DNA of 64,000 nt from Brachypodium distachyon (Eukaryota; Streptophyta; Magnoliopsida; Poales; Poaceae): NCBI RefSeq assembly GCF_000005505.3, contig NC_016132.3, forward strand, positions 26,278,501-26,342,500, read 5' to 3'. Made by a program: the position numbers and the translations under genes. The notes under the pieces were generated by a model. The model was not told the origin of the DNA and searched no databases. It saw only the letters and a program-made list of their open reading frames with translations. Every line of letters begins with the position of its first letter. Position 1 is the first letter of the stretch. Below, in pieces: positions 32,233 to 44,571 of the stretch.

Positions 32233-34662
32233 GTGAGTATCTCTGTAATTCTTTTGATTTCTCGGTTAAAGTTTCGATGGCTATGTATATAGATATACTC
32301 ATATATCACTGCATCAGGACTCCGACCTTATACTGTTGTGCAATGGATGGAAAAGATAACAATGTGTACAAGGCAATATATTTGACTTTGGTCCATGTGT
32401 TCATCTTTTGGGGAATAGATTCATGTAGTTTTTGCACTGTCCCAATTCAGGTTAGAGGGAGAGATCGGGGAAAAACTAGACATCTGGATTACATTCATAT
32501 ACAAGGAGAACCGTCACCTCTAGATTTTTCTCCAACATAACTTCAGAGAGGGTTTGCAAGGTCAGTAATGCTTCAATCCTTGCATCCTTTCATTTTTTTC
32601 AAGCTTGCACCATTTTTTGCCTATAGATTTGGAGCTAACCATATAGCAATATCGTCCGGTTGCAATTCCAGGCTTTGCAATGCCAGGGTGCCAGTCAGAG
32701 GCAAATCTGTTTGCCCTTCCTATTCCATTATGTTCTGCTTTCTTTTTTTCCTTTGATGCTTCTTCTCCCTGCTATTAGTTCGAAAGACTTCCATTGTAAA
32801 ATTGTTGCATATTCTTTAATGGTAGTTTTGGTGTAGTTTTATTGCTTCTAATTAGACGTCATCGGAAAATGTCCCCACTATTAATTAGCCTTTTTTAACA
32901 AATCATGTTGCTTTACAGTCAATTGTTTTGTCTTCTCGATATCCTGCAATGTTAAAGAATTTTGTTACTTCAAACCTGATTGTTTCATCTTCTTGAAAAT
33001 AGCCCCAGGTTAACAAATTGTTTTGTTTCTAGCTCAATATTTTTTTTGAAGCTATTGCAGTCCATGTAGCTCTTAATTACTTTGTGATTGTTAAGGACTT
33101 GGTGTTAACAAGACATCTCAACATAATCCGTTCTTTCATAGGTCCAATGGTACTTCCTGTCTTTTATTTTGTTAGCTTGAACTTAATATTGGTAGTCAAA
33201 AGTGCACATACATGCACATGCCATCATTTTCAGCTAGAGATATGTAACCTGCAGGCACACCTTTGATTATTTATGGTACAGAGATTCAGGTATATGTTAT
33301 TTTCATACTGTACAATGATTAAGATGTATCATTAGATGATCTTCCCCTGCTGGCATCTTTTATCCCATGGTATAGTTCTTTCTGCTTATGTGATCCTCAT
33401 ATTTAAAGTTAATTTTGTTGCTTCTCTTTTGTTGCAACGGCCAGCACTCTTATGTTTGGTAAACTACAATCTGGATGGTTGCTTAGATGCCTGCCATAGT
33501 TGCCTCCCTCTTCCCTATGTTCTATCCTGTTGATAACCTCATTGGCATCCAATAACCTGAAGATGATGTCTCGATAGATGTCTCGCGATGTATAACTGTT
33601 TGTGTCTTCAGTTGGTTTACTATGACATTTTAAATATCTTCGATAAGATCAATGTGACATTTCCCTTGGCCTTCTTGGTTGCGTGGTTGCTCAGGTGGTT
33701 ATTTACATTGTTATGTTATTATTATTATTATTATTGTGGATTTTATTTCTCAATGATACTTACTACGCTAATTGTGGCACTATTTGCAGACTAAGGTCAA
33801 ATCAAAGATGTGCTTGGTCATATGCAAGATTGTTTGTCAATGGAACAACCTCAAATATCACATGTGATGAGCCATGGTTGTTTTCAATGCTTTCGTTGTA
33901 GTCGTGTGATATTGTATTTATCACTTACTCACCTACATTTGAATAGGATGAGAAGTTTTTTACTTTGTAATTGATATAGATCTAAATTTTAATAAAATGA
34001 TTGTGAATACACATAAAAGATGAAAGGAGTAAAAGAAAAGGTTCCAGGGCACACGCCTGAAAGCATATCAAATTTTACGGCTTGGCAAAGCCTGTTGATT
34101 GATACATATAGGTGCATGTGCAAGGCAAAATTTGAGGAAAAATCTAAATAAATAGACGAATTATGTTAAGCGAACAAGCGCCTATTCATCTAGTTTGTTT
34201 CTATGCTCATGAGTTTTAGTTCAAAATTCTCATGTGTTTGAGACGATGATCTCCTTACTTTATTTTACTGGTTTACTTTGTTGGTGAAACGATGTAATTG
34301 TTTTTGTTGATCAAACAAGCTAACGGTGGGGACAGAAAGAAATGACTGCCTCCGTCTCCTGCCGGCCGCCGCCTCCAGCCGACCGCCGCGCCCACCCCTT
34401 CCTGCTTTAGGATCCACCGCGCTCGCCACCCACAGGCCGCCGCGAGTCGTCTCGCCTCGCCGTAGCCAACTGGGCCCACATGGCAGTGACGGGTTGCCCT
34501 GAGGCTCGTTTCGCCTCGCGAGCTTTGCCGAGCTCGTCAAAAGCTCGGGCCGATATTGCATATTAGGCTCGACAGCACCTCGGCTCGGCTCGCCGACGGC
34601 GAGCTTTGAGCAGGCTGATTCACAATCGAACAGATCGATAGGCACCAGGGCAATGTGCGCCA
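32233..34662. other. T-rich, intron-like spacer upstream of the PPR gene
   Basis: No sustained coding frame. It contains a (TTA)n microsatellite (about 33713-33735), which creates short spurious ORFs. The part 34330-34640 is GC-rich and probably belongs to the promoter/5' UTR of the PPR gene. Nothing else is recognised. Confidence 0.4.
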
Positions 34663-36648
34663 ATGTCTCACTCCAACAGCCTTTACCACTTCCTCCGTCA
34701 CGTCTCCTTCCCCCCAGACCCGCATCTCCTGCCCTCCGCGCTCAAGTCATGCCCCGCCCAGCCCCTAGCCCGCGCGCTCCACGCGGCCGCCGTGGTCTCC
34801 GGCCTCGCGGAGGACCCCTTCGTCGCCTCCTCCCTCCTCCACTCATACATCCGCCTCGGCGCCACGGGAGCCGCCCGCAGCGTGTTCGACAGAATGCCAG
34901 AGAAGAATGTCGTCGGTTGGAGCGCACTCATCGCTGGGTACTCTGCACGAGGGGATGCCGAGGCCGCGTGGGGCCTCCTGGAGCAGATGCGGAGCGCTGG
35001 TGTTGAGCCAAACGTGATCACCTGGAATGGACTGGTTTCCGGGCTGAACCGGAGCGGCCGCGCCCTGGACGCGGTCACTGCGCTTGTGAGGATGCACAGC
35101 GAAGGGTTCTTTCCGGACGCCACCGGCGTCTCGTGTGCCCTCTCTGCGGTTGGGGATGTTAAAGAGGTCTCTGTTGGCAAGCAGGTACATGGATATGTTG
35201 TGAAGGCGGGGTGCAGGTTAGATGCTTGTGTAGTCACTGCGCTCATCGATATGTACGGCAAGTGCGGGCGGGCTGATGAGATTGTTCGGGTGTTCCATGA
35301 GTCCAGCCACATGGACGTTGCTTCCTGCAATGCTCTCGTTGCTGGGCTCTCTCGGAACGCCCAAGTCTCTGAGGCATTACTGTTGTTCAGGGAATTTATT
35401 TGCCGAGGAGTCGAGTTGAATGTTGTGTCTTGGACCTCGATTGTTGCCTGCTGTGTGCAGAATGGAAGGGATTTGGAAGCAGTTGATCTTTTTAGGACAA
35501 TGCAGTCAATAGGGGTTGAGCCGAATTCAGTCACGATACCTTGCGTGCTGCCAGCATTTGCCAATGTTGCAGCTTTGATGCATGGGCGGTCAGCACACTG
35601 TTTTTCTCTTAGGAAGGGATTTCTTCATGACGTTTATGTTGGCAGTGCTTTGGTGGACATGTATGCAAAGTGTGGCAAGGCCAGGCATGCGAGAACGATC
35701 TTTGATGCAATGCCATCTAGAAATGTGGTTTCATGGAATGCGATGATTGGTGGCTATGCCATGCATGGGGATGCTGCAAATGCTGTCCAGTTGTTTTGTT
35801 CCATGCAAAAATGCAAACAGAAGCCTGACCTAGTCACCTTCACATGTGTCCTTGGTGCCTGCAGCCAAGCCGGCCTGACAGAGGAGGGGCGTCGCTACTT
35901 CAATGAAATGCAGCAAGGGCATGGCATTTCCCCTAGGATGGAACATTATGCGTGTATGGTTACTCTGTTAGGGCGTTCTGGCAAGCTTGATGAGGCATAT
36001 GATCTCATAAATGAGATGCCATTTGAGCCAGATAGTTGTATTTGGGGATCGTTATTGGGCTCCTGCAGGGTTTATGGAAATGTGCTCCTGGCTGAAGTCG
36101 CCGCAGAAAAGCTATTTCAATTAGAGCCAGGAAATGCTGGTAACTATGTCCTTCTTTCCAACATCTATGCTTCTAAGAAAATGTGGGACGGGGTAAATAG
36201 GGTGAGGGATGAGATGAAGAATATGGGCTTGAAGAAAGAAAAAGGTTGTAGCTGGATAGAGATAAAAAACAAGGTGCACATGTTGTTGGCCGGTGACAAT
36301 TCACACCCCATGATGACTGCAATAACCGAGAAACTAAATCAGCTTACCATTGAGATGAACAGGCTAGGCTTTGCACCAAGCAGAGATTTTGTGCTACATG
36401 ATGTGGAAGAACAAGAAAAAGACAATATCCTTGCCGTGCACAGTGAGAAGCTGGCTGTTGCATTAGGCCTCATAAGCACACGCCCAGGAACACCCCTTCG
36501 GGTGATAAAGAACCTCCGGATTTGTGGTGACTGCCACGAAGCAATGAAGTTCATATCATCTTTCGAGCAGAGGGAGATATCTGTTAGAGACACTAACAGG
36601 TTTCATCACTTCAAGGATGGGAAATGTTCTTGTGGGGATTACTGGTGA
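34663..36648 (+). CDS. PPR protein of the PLS-DYW class (organelle RNA editing factor)
   Basis: Intact intronless gene, 661 residues. Repeated PLS-type PPR motifs run from about residue 50 to 480 (e.g. ARSVFDRMPEKNVVGWSALIAGY, ALIDMYGKCGR, ALVDMYAKCGK, NVVSWNAMIGGYAMHG, MVTLLGRSGKLDEAYDLI). An E domain and PG box (GCSWIEIKNKVHM) follow, then a complete DYW domain with the deaminase HSE (HSEKLAVALG, near residue 593), the CxxCH zinc motif (CGDCHEAMKF) and the terminal CSCGDYW. DYW-PPR proteins bind specific plastid or mitochondrial transcripts and deaminate C to U. The target organelle is not obvious from the N terminus. It resembles the At1g20230 group by overall order (recollection). The start is the first ATG before the first repeat; no TATA is evident. 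Confidence 0.93.
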   Translation: MSHSNSLYHFLRHVSFPPDPHLLPSALKSCPAQPLARALHAAAVVSGLAEDPFVASSLLHSYIRLGATGAARSVFDRMPEKNVVGWSALIAGYSARGDAEAAWGLLEQMRSAGVEPNVITWNGLVSGLNRSGRALDAVTALVRMHSEGFFPDATGVSCALSAVGDVKEVSVGKQVHGYVVKAGCRLDACVVTALIDMYGKCGRADEIVRVFHESSHMDVASCNALVAGLSRNAQVSEALLLFREFICRGVELNVVSWTSIVACCVQNGRDLEAVDLFRTMQSIGVEPNSVTIPCVLPAFANVAALMHGRSAHCFSLRKGFLHDVYVGSALVDMYAKCGKARHARTIFDAMPSRNVVSWNAMIGGYAMHGDAANAVQLFCSMQKCKQKPDLVTFTCVLGACSQAGLTEEGRRYFNEMQQGHGISPRMEHYACMVTLLGRSGKLDEAYDLINEMPFEPDSCIWGSLLGSCRVYGNVLLAEVAAEKLFQLEPGNAGNYVLLSNIYASKKMWDGVNRVRDEMKNMGLKKEKGCSWIEIKNKVHMLLAGDNSHPMMTAITEKLNQLTIEMNRLGFAPSRDFVLHDVEEQEKDNILAVHSEKLAVALGLISTRPGTPLRVIKNLRICGDCHEAMKFISSFEQREISVRDTNRFHHFKDGKCSCGDYW

Positions 36649-37557
36649 TTTTGCCTACTCTGCTCTATAATTAGTCGAACAACTTGCTGTGGAAGGTCAA
36701 ATGAACATGCATGCGCCCCTACCCTAGGATGGATTTTTATTCACAAGGTAATTGCCCAGTTCCAAAATCAGTATTTTATATTTTTTTTGCGAAGAATCAG
36801 TATTTGATATATGATAAGAAAGAAATCCAACATGAGGATTTCTACTCTATATAGACAGCCAAAGAAAAAAAAAACTCATGTGATGTCATGGACTCTTTTC
36901 ATGATGGGTGATAATGGCCCTAGGGTCTTGTATGGGGTAACCCTGGACCCAACAGGCACGGGAGATCCATTAAAGTAGCCGCACCTCAAGGGCATGGAGG
37001 AAGTGAACGGGATAACTAGATTGATTTATTCTACACTCTTATAATGATTACAGTGGGCCCTTCTATAGGGAAGACTCAACTTGATATACGACAAACTAAT
37101 CTCTACTTTCTGAACCATATCTTAACATTCCTATCTAATCTCTTGCCTCACTAATTGAGAAGATACTAATGGGATATCGTCCCTTATTTGGATACCTAGG
37201 ATTGCACCCCATATAGGGATGTATGTCCATGACATCATAGCCCCGTTTTATGGTGTTTATTTCTCCACATTTGAACAAGCTCTCTTATGTGCTTGCCAAA
37301 CACTTCTGATATTCTCTCTTAACCTTCTAATCTTCTATGGTTGTTGTCTCAGATTTTATGGCTTGCTTCGAAGTGGAATAAGATAATCACCTTCACTAAT
37401 GTTTATTCTTAGAGATATACTTCAAGGATAATAGCGATCAAGCAGCTTCTTTGTTAGATAACCTGTGTCTTTTATATCTATATTAGTTTTACAGCAGTCC
37501 TTACAGAGATCTTAGAGATATTACTATTTGATTTATTCTTTATTTCGGATGTCGTAG
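36649..37557. other. PPR gene 3' flank with a small inverted-repeat element
   Basis: No coding. It holds a perfect 13-bp inverted repeat tgatgtcatggac / gtccatgacatca (36881-36893, 37225-37237) bounding 357 bp that starts TG and ends CA. This may be a MITE or a small solo LTR, but no target duplication is visible. Confidence 0.4.
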
Positions 37558-40500
37558 ATTGATCTTGATCTGGAGAGTGGAGACTATTTTCTGAGCGATA
37601 CAAAAGAAGGCATCAAAGAAATGGCAAGGGAAGCTAGACAAGCACTCAGTGTATCACCTAGAAGAGAACCATTTGCCATAGCTGAAATCTGGGAGTCCTG
37701 TAGCGTAAGAACATTGAAGTAAAGCTGGAGGGCAAAGATAGGGGAACCAGAAACGGAAATAAACATTTGCAGGAACAATAGATTTGCAAACAATTGCTTT
37801 GAAATTCTAACTTGGCAAACAGACAGTGTATTTGTCGCCTTCCGGAAGCCCATAAAAAGTTTCCAATAGATACACGCACTTCTCTCTTCTATTTAAACAT
37901 TATACATAGATATATGGATCCAAGATGTTGTAATCTTGTTTTTGATCTATTTTCTGTCGAGGCTGCGTTTTATTTTGAGGCAATATCACTGCTTTAACAT
38001 GCCAGATTTTGTCTTCTGATGTACCTAAGCAATTTGTATTTTTTTTGCTTGTATCATTCTTCTTTGAGTCAACCTTGTTGATTTGGATGATGTTTTCTTG
38101 CCATTGTTTTTCGAGTTGTATCTTTGATTCATATATCACCGGCGCGGCAAGGCGCGCATAACGTTCCATGTTCATTTTGAGAGTTTAGAGGCTTGGTGAT
38201 AGGTTATAATTTGATACCTTTCTGTGTTGAAGGTAAAAAGACAGAAACTTAGTGAGATGTTGTGGTTCTCATGCTCTTTGTCATATTGTTTCAGTTGATA
38301 TTCTTGGGTTCTCTAAAAGATTCTTGTGTTTTCTATCAACAGAGAAACATTGTTTGAACCAAAACGGATATATCTGAACGCCAAGAGGAAGATATGGACA
38401 AGGTATCTGCATTACTATTGATTCCAAGGGAAGAGGTATGTGTCCTTCACCACTATGAATTATCCTTTTTTAGGCCATTCTGCAAAATACCCTCTCATAG
38501 GCATCTACAACATGGTATTCTAAAGTTTGTGCCACTCTCAAGATGCTGGCTACACAAAAGGCAACATGCACACTTCCTTTTGGCGATGGGTGATGGTTCA
38601 AAAAGGCAGAAGTGGATACAATTCATTTCCCCAATTCTTTCTCTATTTACTATAACTATAAGTATGGATGGCCACAATATTCTTCACAGTTCTTTCTCTC
38701 TTTACTTTCACTACTGATGTCCTCATATGACCTTAGATTCTTAGTCTATTTCGGTTATTTGTGAGCTGTGTTATAGATCTAACTAAAGTAATACAATATG
38801 TGATGCTTTATGTCATATGGAAATTCCTAATTTTTTTCATTTTTTATGGATGTTGATTTGGTTTTTGCATGGCCTTGCACACACCACAAAGAATAGAATA
38901 CTGGATTCATATCTTTTGTGCTTTATGCATAACCTCAAAATTATCATATGGAAGATATCCACCATTGTTCGCTATATTACACTTTTTATTACCTTGAAGC
39001 TGTATGCTTTTCCTCTACCAAAAAGAGCCTCATAATTATTTGTAAGGCATATATGTTTATTTTTAAGCATATAAGATAATACGTATTGGAGAAGAATTTT
39101 TTATTCAGTGTAAATAAAGCTATTCTGGCGATATGGAGAAAACTGAGGGTGTTGTTCAGTTGAGGAAATTATGCGATACTGGAAAAATGGATGTTGAAAC
39201 TTCAATCTTTCTAAATATTAATTTTAACTGATTTAAGGTCCAGAGTTTGTGTATACATTGTTTCTCTACCTTCCAAAATGCGCATATATAGTTCTCTCAA
39301 AATCTGTGCAGCTTAGATTGTGTAAAGTTATAAGTTAGAAGCCGACTGATCGGAAGGCGTGAAATCTTTGTCCCCTTTGTACTAGATGCCTATCCATTTT
39401 TTGGGGTTCAATCCATGGAGTATTACCAATCTAACATCGAATATGAGCTACTAAGTCATGTGTTTTATCACACGCAATTTATAGAAGAATCAGAGATTTG
39501 TTCAGCCGACTAAAGCAGTGAAACGTAATTTCCTGCTAAATGCACTATTTTTTGCTTTTAGTCTGACTTAGCCCATCCTTGGTGATATCATTGTCATGCT
39601 GAAGATTGAATCCACTTGTTTCCAGTAACAGAGGCCTACATTTTTAGGACCTAGCTTTTCGGATTAGTGGCGGAGAGGGGCTAGGGAGTAGGTAATGTTT
39701 ACTCAGTGCTTCATGCCATTGCTGTTGGCTTTGAATGTGATCTCAATCAGATGTAGTTGAGTTGGTGGGTTTCCTTTTTCTTTGTGGGTGCCGGTTCATA
39801 TGATCAGTTTTGGAGAAGTGACTTGGTGTATTTTCATAACTGTTATTTTATTTGTTGCTGTTGTTTAGATTGATTCTTTCCAAATGTTTATCTGATCTAT
39901 CGACAGGTTAGTGTCTCGTGTTGGAGGTTCGGTTGATTCGGCGGTGCTCTGCATGTATCTTTCTTATCTATCTCCCTTTCTTTATTGTCATCTCTTTCTT
40001 GTGCTGGTTGGTAAAAGCTTCACTGCATCTTTCCTCTCTTTGGTAACATACTTACCCAGGAGTAAGGATTCCGCCTTTTTTCTTAATTTATATTTGTATT
40101 ATGAATTTTGTGAAGAGTATGCTTTCTTTTGTGATATTAGTATTACTATTCTTCAGCCAACACATACGTCGCTAATGGCAATGCATTTGACACATCATGT
40201 AATATTTTGGCACTTAATATGGGCCAGAGGCCGGAGAGTATATTAATGTCTCAGCTGTACAACTCAGTTTGTTTTTTTCTTCTTGGAGCTTGAAAGCTGA
40301 TAACAGATCATGTTTAATGATATAGCAACTGCTAGGTTTTTTTATGTGATATAATCATGTCGAAACTATGGACTATTTCTGATATGCTTGTCGTTTTTCA
40401 GGTGTAATTTCAAACAGAATCTCAAAACCTGAAGGATGAATTGGGGAAAGCAAATAGCAGATTGCTATCCATGGAAGAGGTAGATAGCTGCTCTGCAAGC

Positions 40501-41159
40501 TTCCAGCAACCCATGGAACCAATCTAACAAGTTTATGTAAAACAGGAGCATAAGAGGGAAATCTAACAACTTAAGCCCCTGGTACAGATAGCATAATTTG
40601 CAGGATTTGAATGATGTGGTTATGCTGGAACAGGAGGCGAAAAATGGCATGCACAGGAAGCTTAAATAGGCAGAAAATGAGTGAACTGGCGATCGCTTTC
40701 TGTGTCGTCTTGTGCTGCCCATAGACTCCATTGCAGAAAGCCACACCATTTTGATGTAGATTGCTTGCTTACTTCGATGGACCCTTTCAGTTTAGGGATA
40801 ATGAAAAAAGAACTGTTTTTTGGGCTTGGATTTGTTTCTTGATTGCATGAAGTTCCAGCATGTGCAACAGGGCGGTTTCGCTGGGACACGACACCCTCGG
40901 GCTGCTCGATTCCTGGGACCCGTATGACGTCACTTGCTGCAGATTGGTGAGCACTACAACTGTCCTCCGAAGCTTGCTGCATTTTGAAACTGATTAATCT
41001 GGCTTGGATTTGTTTAGGGCCATGGCAACATGGGCAGGCATGAGGCTTCTCTACGGAGGAAGCTGGAGGAGCAGCAGCCAGCAGCGGAGCTGGAAGCTGG
41101 AGCAGGCCATCGAGCTGCAGGGCTGCCGCTTCACGGGGCTGCTGTTCCTCGACCTCTAG
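37558..41159 (+). pseudogene. scattered coding-like exons, possible coiled-coil protein gene or relic
   Basis: Not recognised. Blocks with coding character and splice-like borders: 37558-37722 (IDLDLESGDYFLSDTKEG...; ends TAA), about 38342-38398 (EPKRIYLNAKRKIW, then gtatct), 40418-40479 (SQNLKDELGKANSRLLSMEE, donor GAG|GTAG), 40604-40669 (acceptor tttgcag; DLNDVVMLEQEAKNGMHRKL, then TAG), about 40870-40946 (LGHDTLGLLDSWDPYDV, donor TTG|GTGAGC) and about 41018-41159 (Gln/Glu/Leu-rich, ends TAG). The middle blocks have heptad-like Leu/Glu/Lys patterns typical of coiled coils. Phases do not all join without stops, so this may be a decayed gene. The introns between are T-rich. Confidence 0.35.
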
Positions 41160-42060
41160 AGCAGACCTCAAGAGCTGATTGGTGGTGCAAAAATGTCAAA
41201 CCAGCTTTCGCATCGACACTTTACTACATTGCATGTACTGTCTGTGGATGAACTGAATTGGTGCGCAATGACAGTAGTCTTAGTTAGGAGGCCTAACCTT
41301 TCATCTTCCAACAACTAGGTAACTTAGTTAAATAGATTTGACGAGTAGTGGGTGTGAAATGGATTTACCCTAAGGTTACTATTGTTTCGCAGATTTATAA
41401 GATGTCATGGATCAATAACTGTAGAATTATCTACTTTGTCGGTGACATAACACATGCCGATGACTGGCAGAGCAATTAGAAAGCGATTTCCATTTAACTG
41501 CACAAGAATACGCACATAACCCTCTAACTAGTTATGAATAGCGAAGTGTTCTTGCATTGCTGCGGATTAATAAACTCACGTGCGATTTTTGTCTGCATAT
41601 CTCACCGCAGGCAAATGTAACAATACAAAAAAAACAGAAAAACAAATTAAATAAATTCATCATGAGCCACGTGGTAATAACATTAAATACATATGTAATT
41701 ATTCTTTTCTGATTCATATGAGCAACGTTTGTAACTTTTGGACGATTCGGGAACAGAATAGTCCAATCAGGTGATGTTGTAGAAAAAAGAAGATAAAAAG
41801 ATCGGGATGGGCGCATGAGTTTGGTTCGGGGCGGATGTGGTGGTACATGAGGTAATTTTGGCAAAGTGACTTACGGGCGATCAACCATCACCGCCAACTC
41901 CAAATTAAGAGATAGCATAAATGGCATGTGCGTTGCAACGAAAATAAAATATTACCTCCGATCCTAAATTATTGTTGTTATTTTAGTGCAAATTTATGAA
42001 ATTTTTTTAGAAAAACAATAGATCATTGATCTACTGCAAATATGTACGAGATGATAACCA
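41160..42060. other. AT-rich spacer
   Basis: No coding signal. About 41955-42005 carries one end of a Stowaway-like repeat (cctccgatcctaaattattg) without a detectable partner. Confidence 0.4.
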
Positions 42061-42067
42061 AAAATTA

Positions 42068-42540
42068 TCAGGAACATCTATCTAAAATTAGAAATCCAGT
42101 CAGCAAACTGGTGGTATCTCTTCCTTCTAGCTTGATGGAACACAAGGTTAAGTTCCTTTTGAAAATCTGCCTGCATCTGAAAAGCGATAGACTGATGTTA
42201 TTAAAGATACAATCGTTTCTCACTCTCCAATGCTCCAACTGACGAGGACGGTAGTCTCCATGTGGAAAGAGACCTTCAAGTGTTGGTGCAGTGCCATGAT
42301 GTTTTGATGCGCATTCAGGCGGGGAGCAAATTGGGGGCAGATGTATCGCCAACATGCCAGCGAAAAAGGGCATTGAAAGAACAGATGGTCCCTGGATTCC
42401 CACTGAATACCTTGGCAGAGCACGCATGCGTAAGATGGCAAATGGAAGTTTTTCTGATGCATCATTTCCATGGTGTTAAGCCTATTAATGATCATTAGCC
42501 ATATAAAAACCTTGTGTTTGAGCTGACATCATGAATTCCA
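42068..42540 (-). pseudogene. LINE 3'-end fragment (zf-RVT domain)
   Basis: On the minus strand: HKVFIWLMIINRLNTMEMMHQ, then CVLCQGIQWESRDHLFFQCPFSLACW (the zf-RVT Cys pattern), then a frameshift near 42225 into WRVRNDCIFNN...FKRNLTLC. This is the typical C terminus of plant LINE ORF2. It is isolated, without RT, and lacks a visible A-tail. Confidence 0.75.
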
Positions 42541-42894
42541 GATTCACATGAATGTGAATGGGATCTCAATATGATCCATGAGCAAGTCATATGCAGTGGC
42601 AGTGTGAAACCCTTTGTGCATAGTGCAAATTTATGTAAAGAGAAGAATTTGTGGTCGGAACCATGTAGGGCTTGTTTCTCTCCCTCAGCACCATTACCTC
42701 CTGGTGTGCCTTTTTTTGACAGCACCTCAAGGGGTGCCTTTGTAAAAAACAGATTTATGATGAGAAGATAGTTTAACACATGAAAGTCATTTCTACCGGC
42801 TCTGCCACCTAACGGTGGTATGTAGCCAGCCATGCGCTGCCACATGGCGTTCATCCGGGCCCACATGTTTTGTAATTCATATATCAATGACATG

Positions 42895-43010
42895 CACCAT
42901 TCATATACCATATATCAATAAAATATACTCTCTCCGATTCATAATAAGTGTCTTGAATTTAATACAACTATGTAGTACCATTCATATAGCATATACCAAT
43001 AAAATAGTAC
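42895..43010. repeat. direct repeat flanking a Stowaway-like half element
   Basis: accattcatataccatatatcaataaaata (about 42896) recurs diverged at about 42977, with a Stowaway-like end (ctctctccgattcataataag) between. Probably a remnant of a small duplication. Confidence 0.45.
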
Positions 43011-43358
43011 CAACGAAGTGGGCCTGGTATGACACACGTGGTGGCGCCTGAGCCGTGAGAGGGATGCATGTCACAGCTAGGTAGCGGAGCCGGTAGAAAA
43101 AGCCCCTCTCGTTTTTTGTTTTCCTCCCCAACCATTGTTCAGATCCTCTTTGTCTTTCCCACCCACTCCCTCTTAAGTCGAGGCTGCACAGCTAGCACCG
43201 TGTACACCCCCTATGTGTGTAGGTACACATATGTTAGTCAAAACAATCTCTCAAAAAAGAATGACATTAGCACATGCTGAAACTAGCGATTCTTTTGCAT
43301 TTACATGGATGTTGCACGAAGAAAGTTTCTTGCAGACAAAATCTATCTGTTTCCTTAG

Positions 43359-44140
43359 TGTCGGAGCACGGGTCTCCGGCACCGGGGATGCTAGGCACCC
43401 CCTTGTTGTTTAGTGAGGGACGAGGCGAGCGCTCCGACGATCGCCGGCGTGACGCAAGACACGAAGTGTCGACACTCGGATTTACCCAGGTTCGGGCCAC
43501 CCGGAGGTGTAACACCCTACGTTCTGCTTAGAGTTGTATTCATTAAATGTGTGTGTTCTTACAGATTGCCTCGGGGGTTCCCGGGTGAGCTACTTGTTCT
43601 TCTAAGAGATTCTGCTATGAACGGGTGCACTACTACTTGCTACTGATTGGGGTTCGAACCTTTTGACCGATGGCATTGGTCCTTCTTTTATAGTCAAGGG
43701 GATACCACAGGTGCTGAGGCATGCAGCATGACACCTTTTCTACACGCGTGTCATTGCCACAAAACTCACCCTACTGTAGATCCACGCTGGAATTCATGCA
43801 GCGCCCAGGCCATTGTGCATTGTAAACAAAACAGTTTTTAGAGTAGCTGCTCTAGACTTATTGGGCAAGACTAGCCCTGCCGATGTGACTCCTGTCGGTG
43901 CATTTAATGCACTGCGCCCGCTGTGTGGTCTTGTCTCCGCTGTTCCATCGGCCCCACCTGCGACCCCCCGAAGCCCCAGTACCCGAAAGGTGCCCCGGTA
44001 CCGTTGCCCGGCAAGTTGCGGGGGAACAAGCTGGTAACTTCCCGGGTTCGTCCCTCCCGGGAAGCCGGCCTAGTGGGATCTCACGAGTTGCGACCCACGC
44101 GTCCCGTGCCAGTGGGGCCCCGTGGGCCACTGGTACAGCA
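43359..44140 (-). repeat. 3' LTR (in element orientation) of the gypsy element
   Basis: 782 bp, TG...CA; pairs with 52831-53610. Adjacent on its right (44141-44152) is the purine-rich PPT, read on the minus strand as cccgggggctac, immediately before the LTR. Confidence 0.92.
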
Positions 44141-44152
44141 GTAGCCCCCGGG
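44141..44152 (-). other. polypurine tract of the gypsy element
   Basis: Minus-strand cccgggggctac directly abutting the 3' LTR, matching the gggggctac-type PPT common in grass gypsy elements. Confidence 0.6.
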
Positions 44153-44444
44153 TGTGGGTCGGCAACCTTGAGCTCCCGGACAGTATCATCCTCGGTCGGT
44201 TTGCCGGGCTACGCCCTTCCGACGCGTGGGTCCATAGGCCAAGCTGGGAACCCGGCCACGTAGGCCGCCGTTACGCCTCCTCCCGTCGGAACGGGAGGAG
44301 TGGGTGCACGATTTCTGGCCCTACTACCCTTTTGTGAGCAGGGAGTTATGGCCACGTCGCGCAAACCGTCTTGATTCCTCCAAAACTTTAGGGTGCTTGA
44401 TTCCTGATCGTGGGGGAGCCCCCGTTGCAATTCTGCCTGCCGGA

Positions 44445-44452
44445 TATAAATA
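44445..44452 (+). promoter_or_regulatory. TATA box for the antisense transcription unit
   Basis: TATAAATA on the plus strand, about 120 bases upstream of the ATG at 44572 and outside the LTR. It suggests that the antisense ORF has its own internal promoter. Confidence 0.5.
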
Positions 44453-44571
44453 CCCAAGGGCGGCGTCACAAGGACTCCCCTCCGCCACTATTCTTGCCAT
44501 TGCCTCCCACAAGCCCCTTGCGCTCCAATTCCCGAGAAGCCTCCCACCTGCCTCCTCCCCCCCTTCGCCAA

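Noticed and set aside
31750..32302. Several 150-175-codon ORFs on both strands
   Set aside because: All frames are open because of the GC-rich 67-bp tandem repeat; no domain.
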